Assembly (NCBI RefSeq): GCF_000283155.1
Contig: NW_004454177.1
Coordinates: 25,001,554 to 25,065,553 of the forward strand
Reading direction: 5' to 3'
Length of the DNA: 64,000 nt
Origin: Ceratotherium simum simum
Lineage: Eukaryota > Chordata > Mammalia > Perissodactyla > Rhinocerotidae
The position numbers and the translations under genes were made by a program. How positions within the stretch are numbered: the first letter of the stretch is position 1; each line of letters begins with the position of its first letter. Shown here piece after piece: positions 22,431 through 32,931 of this stretch. The notes under the pieces are model-generated. The model had not been told where the DNA came from, searched no databases, and was given only the letters and a program-made list of their open reading frames with translations.

Positions 22431-22612
22431 ATTATTGGGCACTTTCTATGTATCAAGGACTGTTTTAAGTACTCTATATGTACTCATTTAATCTTTGCAT
22501 CAACTTTATGATGTAATTATTATATATATTTTACAGATGATAAAATTGAGGTACAGAAATTAGGTAACTTGCCCATGGTCCCACTGCTAGTAAGTAGGGA
22601 AGCTGGCATTCA
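22430..22612 (-). repeat. MIR, antisense
   Basis: 'gggcactttctatgtatcaa', 'ttttacagatgataaaattg' and 'gtaacttgcccatggtccca' are the antisense MIR order. Head-to-head with the copy at 22258, giving an imperfect inverted pair. Confidence 0.85.
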
Positions 22613-22747
22613 TTGAGATGATATATAGAAAGTGCCTTTTATTGAGCCGTCACTCAATGAATGCTGTTTGCTCCACCTCTTTCCTGCTGTATGCTAAACA
22701 CTCAAGTCTTGCAAGAGGACCCAGAAGACTAAATTTAAAAATAGCTG

Positions 22748-23661
22748 GCAGTATGCCCGGTGGTCCACGGATCTGTCTCTTGCTTCAACAGTGTTTGGAC
22801 CGAGCAGACCCAGGATGCCCGTTCTTCCAGCCTCCAACCACCCTCACCTCTTTTCCAGGCGCAACCATCGGAACCATCTTCTCAGCCATCCTCTACCCCG
22901 GGGACCAGACAGCATCATTTTTTGAGCTTAGCTGCTTTTTGCCAATCAACCATGAGCTCCCAGATTCGTCAGAATTATTCCACCGAGGTGGAGGCTGCCA
23001 TCAACTGCCTGATCAACACGCATCTGTGGACCTCCTACACCTACCTCTCTCTGGGCTTCTGTTTCGACTGCAAAGATGTGGTCCCGGAGGGCGTGGGCCA
23101 CTTCTTCAGTGAGTTGGCTGAGGAGAAGCGTGAGGTCGCAGAGGATCTCATGAAGATGCAAAACCAGTGCGCTGGCTGTGCCTTCTTCCAGGATGTGCAG
23201 AAGCCATCCCAAGAAGAGTGGAGTAAAATCCTGGACACGGTGGAAGCCGCCGTAGTCCTGGAGAAGAACCTGCACCAGGCCCTTTTGGATCTGCATGCCC
23301 TGGGTTCTGCCCGTGCAGACCCTTATCTCTGTGACTTCCTGGAGAGCCACTGCCTAGATGAGGAGGTGAAACTCATCAAGAAGATGGGAGACCACCTGAC
23401 TAACCTCCTCAGGCTGGCCCGCCCAGGGTTGGACTGGGCGAGTATCTCTTTGAAAGGCAACTCAGGCACAACTAGGAGCCTCTAGAGCCCAGCGGCCTTT
23501 GAGGGGCCCCTCTGGCATTCCCCTGGTGTCAGGACTTCTGCCTGAGCCTCTCCCTGCAGCCACTAGGCAGCTTTTTAACCATCCTGGAGCCCTCTTCCAA
23601 GCCGTGGACTAAATGGAAACAGTAAAGATTTTTGCAGCCAAAAAAAAAATTAAAATAAAAA
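22748..23661 (+). pseudogene. FTLP: Ferritin light chain processed retrocopy
   Basis: This is an intronless copy of ferritin light chain mRNA. It spans the 5' UTR (22748-22951), an open frame from ATG 22952 to TAG 23485 (177 codons; the parent L chain has about 175), the 3' UTR, and a poly(A) remnant at 23640-23661. The frame starts [16 protein letters not shown] and keeps [22 protein letters not shown] and [19 protein letters not shown], all L-ferritin landmarks. After this the frame shifts, so the last 20 or so residues differ from the parent GEYLFERL tail; the parental-frame stop is at 23473-23475. Non-native Cys and Trp sit where the family has Arg, suggesting CpG decay. The ancestral AATAAA is now decayed ('cagtaaag'). 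No clear target-site duplication is left. It lies in MAML2 intron 1, sense orientation. It is probably a pseudogene; expression is unknown. The symbol is generic. Confidence 0.96.
22783..22799 (+). promoter_or_regulatory. Iron-responsive element core, retained in FTL retrocopy
   Basis: CAGTGT (22789-22794) is the canonical IRE loop. The arms TTCAA (22784-22788) and TTGGA (22795-22799) can pair at five positions (one U-G), and the bulged C is at 22783. In parental FTL mRNA this hairpin binds IRP1/IRP2 and controls translation. The lower stem here differs from the parent and its pairing is uncertain. It would only act if the retrocopy is transcribed. Confidence 0.85.
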
Positions 23662-23669
23662 AGAACTGA

Positions 23670-23915
23670 TATTTATTGACTTTATTATTTTCTGCATTTT
23701 GAGTACAGACTCTATAGACGTTATCTTATTTGAGGCTCACTACAACTACTGAGCTGGAACTATTCTCTTCATTATACAGAGGAAGAAACTGTGGCTCAGA
23801 GAGGTTAAGTAAACTACTTAAAGCCTCCCATCTCTCCTAGAGGACAGAGCCAGCGCTTAAATCCAAGTCTCTGCTGCCAAAGCTCAGGCTCTTGACCACT
23901 ATAATATATTGCCTC
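23670..23915 (-). repeat. MIR, antisense
   Basis: It runs from 'atttattgactttattattt' through 'tatacagaggaagaaactgt' + 'ggctcagagaggttaagtaa' to 'ctcttgaccactataatata', a near full-length antisense MIR directly downstream of the FTL poly(A). Confidence 0.88.
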
Positions 23916-23929
23916 CAAAGAGGTTAAAA

Positions 23930-24230
23930 GACACGAAACAGTGTTTATAATCTTGCTGGGGAGACTGAAAAAGGTATAATAACAGTTATTGGCCAAAAGC
24001 ATTAAATACACAAGGGAAGCAAACCATGGATAGAGTGGCTTACTGGGCACAAAATAACAGCAGTGATCACAATTAGGCTCTGACAAGGAGTGAGTTTTGA
24101 GCTGGGATTTGAGGATAGTGAAGAAAATACACTGGTAAAAGAGAAAGACCCTCTCTGAGATCCGAATGGCATATACGGAGACATGACAAAGGCAGAGACC
24201 TGGTCATGGATAAGGAAGTATTTTATCTTC
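23930..24230 (-). repeat. L2 fragment, antisense
   Basis: 'tgagttttgagctgggattt' + 'gaggatagtga' and nearby text match the antisense L2 region upstream of its 3' end. Degenerate. Confidence 0.5.
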
Positions 24231-24239
24231 TAGAAATCT

Positions 24240-26290
24240 AACTAGTGGATACTAGATCTTAATCGCGAGCCAGGTACGGCAAAGAAATGTATGTTTTGGG
24301 GTGGGGGCTGAAGTCCCAGTGGTATCAATCCTGCTGACATCTTGGATTAAAAGCAATTTACAAGGTTGCAGTTGATGAGCTTTCTCAGTGTAACTGTGTC
24401 CTGCATTGTCTCTAAAAGGCAAATGAAATAAACGGCAGCAATATTTTTGAGGATTAGGAGCTTCCTGAGTTAAGACTGTGCTTTTAATATTTTAAGCAGA
24501 CCCAAACAACACAGTAAACAGTTTTCTTTGTGGAATGGTGCAAAATGAGCTCTTTTACTTGTCTGATTATCCCATGACCATTTATAACGGAGTGGACAGT
24601 TCTTTCTCATCAGGGAGCAGTCAGTTAGCAGTTAACCCAAGGCTCAGGTTAGTACATTCTGCTCTCATTTTTTTTAAGGTGATGAATGTTGATTTATCGT
24701 GAAATGAATTCATAGGAACTGTAACATATTCCTGTTTAAAGATAAGTTAAAAAAGAACGTAAGCATGTGCTAGGAAACAGTGTTTCTCATCATATGGCTG
24801 AAGGCCTTCTGCCCAGCCTACTGCTTTGACACAGAGAATTACCCTTGAGTCACAATTTTGACTTGTTTCAAGTTTTATTTTCCAATATAGGTGAGTTTTT
24901 TTCCCTCTTCAAAGCATATGGCCACACATGAAGAATTGGAATCTGTCAGGTGGAGAATTCATCTTAGTCATATAATTACTGAGCTGAGTAAGTTAGATCA
25001 AAGTGAGGGCATTGTATTCCTATAGGACATTGCTTCAAAGAGTAGTTAAACTGCAAACAATATAAAGGCTTTTTTGTCCCTCATTTAATGTCATTTAAAT
25101 CATCAAGAATCATTTCCCGTAAATGTATGGCAAATAGTGGAATTTTAATTCTTGCTTGAAAAAGTCTGCATTCAAAGCTTCATGGAAAGCAAAGGAACTT
25201 TTCTATCTGCCATTATAAATTCTCATTTCCGGGCATGAAAGGCTTAAATTGCCTGGAGTGTAGGTTTGGTTTTGTTTTTTTTCAGTTATAACCAAATATC
25301 TCTGTAAACCTCTTCATGTTTCATAGAGCTAGTTAAGCAATTTCCCCTTAGATGTGTCTTTGATGTGAAAATAAACATAGACTGGAGTGAAAGCTGAGGT
25401 ACTCACTAGAAGAGTATCTGTCTGTCTGTATGGTTTGTAGTTACTCAGGCTAACGTTAGACTGGAGAAAACACACATCAACACTCCATATCAAACCTAGA
25501 TACAGTTGCTATAAGAAAAATATTTCTTCAGAAGTTTCAAAAGAATGATGACATCAATGCCAAGAACATCAAAGGAGTTGTGTGGTGCTTTCAGGTACTT
25601 TGCCAACCTACCTTCTAAATGCTGCTTAACATTCCTTTGTAATGGAGTTCAAGATGAGCCTGAAATTGCAGGGACCTCTTAAAAGGTCTGCTTATCCCGC
25701 CTCTGTGTCCAGGTGATTGTATCCAAACCAGTTAACGCATTGCAGACCTGGGTTGTCTAAACAGGATTCAGATGGAAGCTTTTTCAGAATGTTCTTGTGC
25801 AGTGAGGGGGACTTGGTAGAGATATAATCTCTGGACCTCCCCTGGGTATGTCATGTAGAGATATGTGAAGACAGTGGAAACGCTGTTGGCATGCTGCTAT
25901 CATGGAACAGCAGCCCTCATTCTTAATTCATAATGCTGTTCCTTCATAAAGGCTGTGGAAGAGCTGGGTTAATGACCACACATGGAAAGTTGAAAGAGAA
26001 ACCAAAATAAATGTGTGCATTTAGCCTCTGCTCAGCTTTTCAATTTTAATCAATCAAGAAAAATGTGCGTTTACCTTATGAAAACTTTAATTTGAATGTA
26101 ATTATTGCCTTTATTACATCTTTGTTTTAGTTTTGAGAATTGTTTGTTGCAAGTAACAGAAGCCCTTTTAAAGTATCTAAGCAGAAAAAAAAAGTGGGGG
26201 AGGGGATTAATTGGAAAGTAACTGGGTGTCTCAATTACAGGAAATATAATTGACTGTCCCAAAGTGCTGGAACCAGGAATTGCTAAACTT
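24240..26290. other. Unique intronic sequence
   Basis: About 2 kb, AT-rich, without a recognised gene, RNA or well-defined repeat. Confidence 0.5.
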
Positions 26291-26297
26291 CAGGAAT

Positions 26298-26412
26298 CTC
26301 TCTCTGTCTCTGTCTCTGACTCTCTCTCCCTCTTACCCTTCTTCTCTCTCTCCCTCTCTTCCTCTTTTCCATCCTCTTTCCTCGCTCCTCCCTCCCTCCC
26401 TCTCTCTCTTTC
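26298..26412. repeat. CT-rich low-complexity tract
   Basis: More than 100 bp of almost pure pyrimidine on the + strand (ctctct/ccctcc units). Open reading frames through it are Ser/Leu/Pro-rich artefacts. Confidence 0.9.
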
Positions 26413-26969
26413 AATGTGGTTTCCTATCCTGCTTTTCCCCTGTGCATGAGTTTCATTCTTCTGTCTCTACAGACTTGCTCTCTCTGTCTCTCATTGTACA
26501 CGGCTGAGAATGACTCCCAATACAGGCAGCCCTACATATCTCTCATTTCAAGTGTATAGAGACTGCTGAGAAGGTCTTGTTTCAATTCCTGATTACTAGA
26601 AAAGCATTTAATTAGTTCAGCTTGAGTCAAATGTCCACTTTGATCCAGTCTGCTTGAGCTGGGGGAAAGGGGATGTCTCTTGATAAGAAGCCCTCTACCA
26701 GGAGATGTGGGATAAGACTCTCAGAGAAGGGTGGTTAGCAAGGGCAGACATATTGGATCACATGTTCATTTCAGTCTTAATTATGTAGATAATATATGTT
26801 GTATACAGAAAATTAGAAAACACAGATATATCAGCAAAGTGGGAAAAAAAATCCTTCATCATCCCACCACCAGAAAGTACTTCAGCATCTTGAAGTGTTT
26901 CCTTCTAGACATTTTTATTTGCTTTAAACAATCTTTTTGATCTCATATTTGTTTGGGTTACACTAAGGA

Positions 26970-27600
26970 TGAATTACAGTGGTCAACAAGACAGACATGG
27001 CTCAAGCTTCCCTCTCTAAGGCTCATTTTACAATGTGGGAGACAGACTTAAAAATTGGAAGCAAATTGATAAAAATATTTGGAAATTTTAATAAGTGCTG
27101 TAAAGGAAACAATCAAGAGGTTGAGATGGAAAACAACAATGAGAACATATTTTAGATAGATGGTCATTGAAAATCTCTGCTAGGGTCACATTAGGGTGAG
27201 ACTTAAGGGAAAAGAAAGAGCTAGCTGGATAAGAGTGGGAAGACTTAGAGGAAGCAGAGAGTATTCCAGTTGGAGGGAATAGTATATGTAAAAGATCTGA
27301 AGCTGAAATCACCTTTTGTGTTTTGGGAATTTATAAAAAAATAATATAGCTGGAGCTTGGGTGTGAGAAGGAGATCCCTTTTGTTGCTATGTGGAGAACA
27401 CATTGGGATGGGAGGAGGCTATGTGGAGAACAGATTGGGGTGGGGAGAGGCAAAATGTAGGGTCAGATTCTCAGAATGTAGTTGAAGGATACTTGGTAGC
27501 TCACTGTGCTTAAAGCATAGGGGCCTGAAGAAGAATGAAGGATGTAATCTGAGAGAAAGAGGCTGGGAAGGATAGGGTCCTTTAATACCTGTTTAAGTCA
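26970..27600 (-). repeat. L2 portion, antisense
   Basis: 'agtggtcaacaagacagaca', 'taataagtgctgtaaaggaa', 'agagtattccagttggaggg' and 'tatgtaaaagatctgaagct' follow antisense L2 3' UTR order. It includes a local 30-bp duplication at 27388-27448 containing 'gctatgtggagaaca' twice. Confidence 0.7.
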
Positions 27601-27639
27601 GGTATGCCACTGAAGATGAAAGAGAAACGCTGCCATGGA

Positions 27640-29040
27640 ATTAGCAGTTGCTGAGTTTTATATTATTTTACAGAAAGGTGGGAGCCCTTTAGTAACCACG
27701 TTCAAACCCAGGGTTGTCTGTTAATTAGACAACCATGGAATGGTATTAGGGCAGTCTCTCTGCCATCTGCGTTTTCCTGGTATTCAAGTTGGCCAACGTT
27801 TAGGAATTAGTCCAATTCTCACCAGCGTAAGAAAAGAATAGCAACCTCTTAGAACATCCATGCTTTCTCTACCTCTCCAATACCTCTCAGCTCTGCCCCA
27901 CTGCCCAGCACCTCTGCAACTGGACAAAGAGTTGCTAAGACTCAGCCCTATGGTTTATAAAAGTGGTATAGTTCATGGCCAATGGCAGAGAATCATAGAC
28001 ACCCCATAAACTGACTCATCTCTTGTTCCTAGACTTCTGACTGCCCAATAAGTCAAATCATCAGCCAGTCAGTAGGCACTTTGCTGGGCTAGTGCTGGAC
28101 TGGGCTTAAGGGTGTAGATGAGATGCATAAGGTACTCTGTCTTCCACTGACTTCTTGGAATCATACTAAACTGAAAAACTCACAGACTTGAGTCATTACC
28201 CAAAACAATATCAGACAGAAAGTGCTAAAGTCATTAAAGCAGGAAGAAAGAATATAAGGGAAAGCAGGAGGGCAAGGCCTCACAGAGGAGATGGACCTTG
28301 AACTAGGCCCTTTAGAATGAAAGCTTTCCAGACTGGGCCCTGCAGCTAACGGGGAGAGAGAAGCCACTTGCTTAATGACACTTAATACATTGTACATTCT
28401 GCTGAGGAGGACATTTAGAGATTTCAAGGGAATTGCCAACATTTTAGACATAGCATTTACTTTGGATTCACTTCGATATATTTTGGGCAAAAAGTGAGTC
28501 ATGATTAAAATATTTCATGCACAAAGCAGTTGGGTTTTTCAGGCTTTTATAGAATGTACTGTTCATTTTTCTGTTAAATGCAGAGGGTCCATCTCTGAAA
28601 GATAGCCCCTGCAGTCCCCTGCCTTATGATGATTACAGCAATTAGTCAGGATGACTAAGGATATAGTCAGAAGGATAATCACACTGGTTATCGCTGAGTG
28701 AATCTGGAATGACATTGTTTAAGGTAGTAGACAATATAGGAAAATAATTCTACTTTGAACTTCTTAATTAAATTTAAAAATTCCCCGGTTAAAACTTGTT
28801 GTACAACAAGTTTTGTTTATACCGTCCCTAGCAATATATCAGAATCTCATAAAACATCACATTCATTTGCATATCTGGGGACACTTAACTGGAAGCAGCA
28901 CTTCCCCGTCCTTCCCAGGCGGAGGTCATTCCCCTCTATGGCTATAATCCTATGCACACTTCTGCAGAGCAACCATCACGTTGTATTGTTACTTCTGCTT
29001 TTGTTTCCAGACAGACTGGTAAATTCCTTTTTGTTTGTTT
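27640..29040. other. Unique intronic sequence
   Basis: No gene was recognised. An antisense L2-like remnant may lie near 28240-28330. (TTTG)n-like sequence occurs at 29025-29045. Confidence 0.45.
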
Positions 29041-29049
29041 GTTTTTATT

Positions 29050-29355
29050 GGTTCTAACATTTATCGAGAACTATGTTTTAAGACTAATTTTCCAAGTTCT
29101 TTATGTGCTTTAACTACTTGGTCCTCACAACAAACCTGTGACATAGACCGTCTCATAAGAATATATACTTGGTGCTAAATAAATATCTGTTGAATGAATG
29201 ATATCTGTTGAATATCTGGTGAATAAATCAAATAAATCAAATATCTGTTGAATAAATATCTGTTGAAGAATATATACTTGGTGCTAAAAATAAATATCTG
29301 TTGAATGAATGAGTGAACAAATTCCATTTTACAGATGAGGAAAAGCCCATTTTGT
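29050..29355 (-). repeat. MIR, antisense, interrupted by a duplicated AT-rich block
   Basis: The left part, 29050-29155 ('ttatgtgctttaactacttg', 'cctcacaacaaacctgtgac'), and the right part from about 29321 ('ttccattttacagatgagga') are one antisense MIR. About 160 bp of 'aaataaatatctgttgaatg'-type sequence lies between them. Confidence 0.7.
29157..29312. repeat. 109-bp period duplication with L2-tail-like units
   Basis: 'aagaatatatacttggtgct' occurs at 29157 and again at 29266 (period 109). Between them are several copies of 'atatctgttgaata' and two of 'aataaatcaa'. The unit resembles the L2/MIR tail (aataaatattgttgaatgaatga). Confidence 0.85.
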
Positions 29356-29471
29356 TATTTTCCTTTTGCTTTTGTGTAGCACATTCCTGGCACATAACAC
29401 TCAGGATGACAGCAGGAAGTGTCACGCAGGCTCAGGTTCAAGTTTTTCCTCTCCTACTGAAAATGAGCTAC

Positions 29472-29665
29472 CAGTAATGGAGCACTGCTCTGAGCTGGGA
29501 ACAGTGCTGGTGCTTCACATACATGGTTGCTAATCCCCACCCAAGTCCCATCATACAGGTGAGGTAAGTGACTGGTTCAAGCTTATATATCAAATAGGAG
29601 GAGAGCAGCGTTTAGATCTCAGGTTTATTAGCAGCTGAATTCCATGCTCTTTCAAGATCCCACAC
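29472..29665 (-). repeat. MIR, antisense
   Basis: 'gagctgggaacagtgctggt', 'catacaggtgaggtaagtga' and 'gcgtttagatctcaggttta' fit a decayed antisense MIR. Confidence 0.65.
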
Positions 29666-29960
29666 CCTCCCATTTACCTCAATAAAATAGGATGTCTACC
29701 TTTCCGAGGCATTGTTGCACTAGTTCTTTTCCCTCAGTGAATGTTCTGTTGGTTGATGATAGACTTGGAACATTTTCCAAGGGGAAGAGATGGAAGTGTC
29801 CAAACTGAGAAAATGCTGTAATGAAAAACACTTTCTCTGCACTGTAATGATGAGTGTGTTTCTGAGGCAAATTCTAACTCTTCTAGTTACTCTTCTACAA
29901 GCCAGCCATTAAAGATAAGAAGAAGGGAGACATTAAAAAAATGTTGAATATGGTTGATCT

Positions 29961-30040
29961 TAGCATTTAATGTCTTTAGAAGGACAGTGTGGTGACAGGT
30001 TAACATTTAGTGTCTTTAGAAAGACAGCGTGGTAACGGGT
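29961..30040. repeat. Two-copy 40-bp tandem duplication (old)
   Basis: 29961-30000 and 30001-30040 align without gaps with 6 mismatches in 40, all transitions. This is a simple tandem duplication that has aged by transition mutations. Confidence 0.92.
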
Positions 30041-30664
30041 TTTCTCTACAAAGATCCTGAATTTGCAGTGCTCTTGCTTCTATATAAAACTTTTCCTTGG
30101 GTTTCATAAAGAATTGCTATTTTGTTGACTAAAGTGGTCACGTTTCTCAGAGTCCAAACCTTATGGAACAAAGTTATGGCACAAATTTTCCAGATAGATC
30201 TAACATGCCTTCCCTGCCACCTTCCACCAAGAAAAAAAAAAGTTTTACACTTTTTATTGAAGGATTAAAAGTAGAAGTTACTGAAAATCATGCAGGAAAT
30301 GTGCCCTGACTTCCTTTCAGCTCCAGTGCTTTCACTCACGTAGGGCATGGGGTCTAGAATTGCATCCCAGCTTTGGAATCTTTTCAAGAGGCTCAACATC
30401 ATCTTGAGTCCGTCAGAAAGCTTCACGCACCCCTTCGCCTTTGGTTCACGTGGATGACAACGTGGTTCCAGTTCTCAAGTCTTCATATTCCTCTGACCTC
30501 AAGGTTCAGAAGAAAATGATCACTCAAACAAAACTCTAGTGGAACCATTAAATTGCTTGTGAATTAGATATGAAAATGTTCCCCCCAGCCACAGCCTTCT
30601 TCTTACTGTTGTTTTACTGCTCAGTAGTTAGAAAGATCCAGCTTCCCAAGTATTGTAGTCAACC

Positions 30665-30830
30665 CACAAACTACTATTTGAACACCTAGAATATGCCCAG
30701 CATTCTGGTAGGTACTGAAAGGAACCCAGTCAAATGTAAGACACAGTGCCCACCCTCCAGGAGCTTAAAATCCAGTTGGGCAAACCTACTTACTATACGA
30801 ATATAAAATGATACCTCCCAATACAGGGAA
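30665..30830 (-). repeat. L2 3'-end fragment, antisense
   Basis: 'ttgaacacctagaatatgcc', 'cattctggtaggtactgaaa' and 'ccaggagcttaaaatccagt' match the antisense L2 3' UTR. A 14-bp micro-duplication ('caatacagggaagc' twice) follows at about 30819-30846. Confidence 0.65.
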
Positions 30831-31439
30831 GCAATACAGGGAAGCTCAGAACTCTACAAGGGCCAAATAAGAGGAGCTTCCTGATGTCTTAAGCAAAAGC
30901 CTTAAAACCCCATCTAGTCTGTTTGGGATCAAGAGGACCAGGAAGGATTCACTCTCACCTCCAAGTACTGTGATGAGCTGGAATTTACTGTTCCAGGATC
31001 TCAAACATTTTTACATCTAGAATCAATCACGAGTCATAAATCATTTGGGGGGGTTAGTCTGTTTCTAATTTTATCTATCCCCAACTTTATCTGTAATCAG
31101 CCAAGAGTAAAATGGCCTGAGGAAAGTTTACAGATGATGGGACCAAGATATTCCCTTGAGTATCTAGGCAGTGGTAAATTTGGTTCTTGTGTTTATGCCT
31201 CGTTGAGAAAAACAGAAATCTACTTGGGAAAAAAATGTGACCTATGGACTGAATTGTTACCTTTGTATGGCATATTCCCGGTTTCTAGGGCAGCACAGGA
31301 GACAAAGAATGCATTTATTTTGTGGAAAGGGATAGGGGCAGTGGAAGAAACAGAAACCAGAGGATTGTGCAATAATGGCGTTTTTAAATCCCTCCAGGAA
31401 GTTTATGTTTCGAGTCCTTTGGAAGAGTAAAGCACAGCT

Positions 31440-31680
31440 GTTTAAAAAGGAGAGTTTACCGAGGAACTCCGGCCCCAATTCCACTGTGTGCTGGATTTTC
31501 CTTGTCCATAGGTTTCTGGGCACCTCCATCCCCAACCCTTGGGGCAGGCGGGCCACTATGTCGGGACCCAGCCCCTGGCAGACCTACGCCTTCCCCCAGG
31601 AGAGACCGCAGGCCTCAAATGGCATCGAGGTGTTCAAATAGAAGCATCAGAACAAGGACGAGAGTGAAAAGAAACAGTTT
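31440..31680 (+). other. CpG-containing unique patch, candidate cryptic exon
   Basis: About nine CpG dinucleotides fall in 240 bp, unlike the CpG-poor intron around it. The patch is not a recognised repeat. 'ttttccttgtccatag' at about 31496-31511 looks like a 3' splice site. A frame from ATG 31559 reads MSGPSPWQTYAF and stops at 31641. I cannot match it to a known protein. It could be a conserved element, an alternative exon, or a fragment of an unidentified retrocopy. Confidence 0.3.
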
Positions 31681-32307
31681 GCTGGATCTCAGCAAAGGAA
31701 AATACAGTGATTCCTGTGTAGTGTGAAAACCAGACTGGACTTGCTGGGTTGAAATCATTCCCCAAAGAAGCCCTTTCCTTGGAGGCTAGTGAAAGGGTGA
31801 TGTTATTTTCATAATCTCACAAATGAAACCTAGCAAATTTGGGGTGCCGATTTATGGTACCAAACAAAAAATGCTTCTCAGTCCATCTAGGTAATGGAAA
31901 AAGTGTAAACGTTGAAATGTAATGCTCCTTTGAAGCCTTTATATCCTGCTACTAGCTTAATCATCTGCATATTTTCCCTCATGCCAGGGATGATTTGATA
32001 GGGTAGGGTTCAGAACTCTCCCTGGGTGCTCAGTAAATCTGTTTGACTGACCAAGTGACCTTTGTTTCTTCCTTTTCTTATATTGGAGCCTTGAGGGTGA
32101 TGTCCTGAGATTTCACCATCAACCTCCAACCAATGACGTCACCTTCTCTCCCCACCATCCGTCCCCATGAGTCCCTAGTGCCGTTACCCTTGCCCTGTAC
32201 ATGCGAGACATCTTCATTCTGTTATCCTTTTGTCTTGGCTTTCTCTGTCCACTGTGTCCAGAACAGTGTCGGCATGTGGCAAGTTGAAGGCCGAAAGGAA
32301 GGTGAGC

Positions 32308-32545
32308 AGTGTTGTTAGTGATTAAGAACGAGCACTTTGCAACCAGACAGACCTGGGTTGGCATCCTGCCTCCATATTATTCGCTATGTAATCTTAATGT
32401 CAGGAGCCGCAATTTCTCACTTATGAAATGAGGATCGGAAGACATGTTCGGAGAGCTGTGAGAAGACTAAATGAGACTCTACACAACTCTTATTTTAAGA
32501 GCACCTTTCTTAAAATAAGCATTCAATACATAGTAGTTATTAGGT
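32308..32545 (+). repeat. MIR, sense
   Basis: 'agtgattaagaacgagcact', 'agacagacctgggttggcat', 'cgctatgtaatcttaatgtc' and 'ttatgaaatgaggatcggaa', ending 'attcaatacatagtagttat': full-length sense MIR order. Confidence 0.82.
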
Positions 32546-32677
32546 GAGAGCCTTTTGTGGGCCTTACGCACTCATGCTTTTGAGGGCCCCTTCTTCCTTA
32601 ATAAATTTTAAAAATTATGTTTTATGACTGTGTTGGCATAAAGATAGATATATTACTATTATATAATAAAACATTTC

Positions 32678-32931
32678 GGGGGCTGGCCTGGTGGCATAGT
32701 GGTTAGGTTTACACGCTCCGCTTTGGTGGCCCGGAGTTTGCAGTTCGGATCCTGGGAGCGGACTTACACACCACTTGTCAAGCCATGCTGTGGCAGGCGT
32801 CCCACATATAAAGTAAAGGAATATGCGCATGGATGTAAGTTCAAGGCCAATCTTCCTCAGCAAAAAGAAGAGGACTGGCAACAGATGTTAGCTCAGGGCT
32901 AATCTTCCTCACCAAAGGAAAAAACAAACAA
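32678..32931 (+). mobile_element. ERE-family SINE (second subtype)
   Basis: It starts 'gggggctggcctggtggcat', has an A box (TGGCATAGTGG) and a B box (GTTCGGATCC), body 'aagccatgctgtggcaggcg', two 'gatgta/ttag(c/t)tca' units, and an A-rich tail. The flanks 'aaaacatttc' before (about 32668) and after (about 32934) form the target-site duplication. Confidence 0.92.

Noticed and set aside
22760..22951. 64 extra codons upstream of the FTL ATG
   Set aside because: This is the parental 5' UTR in an open frame; the real start is the conserved MSSQIRQNY at 22952.
22946..23350. Antisense 134-codon ORF under the FTL retrocopy
   Set aside because: Complement of the ferritin coding frame, no independent support.
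26298..26412. Ser/Leu/Pro-rich ORFs
   Set aside because: Translation of a CT-rich low-complexity tract.
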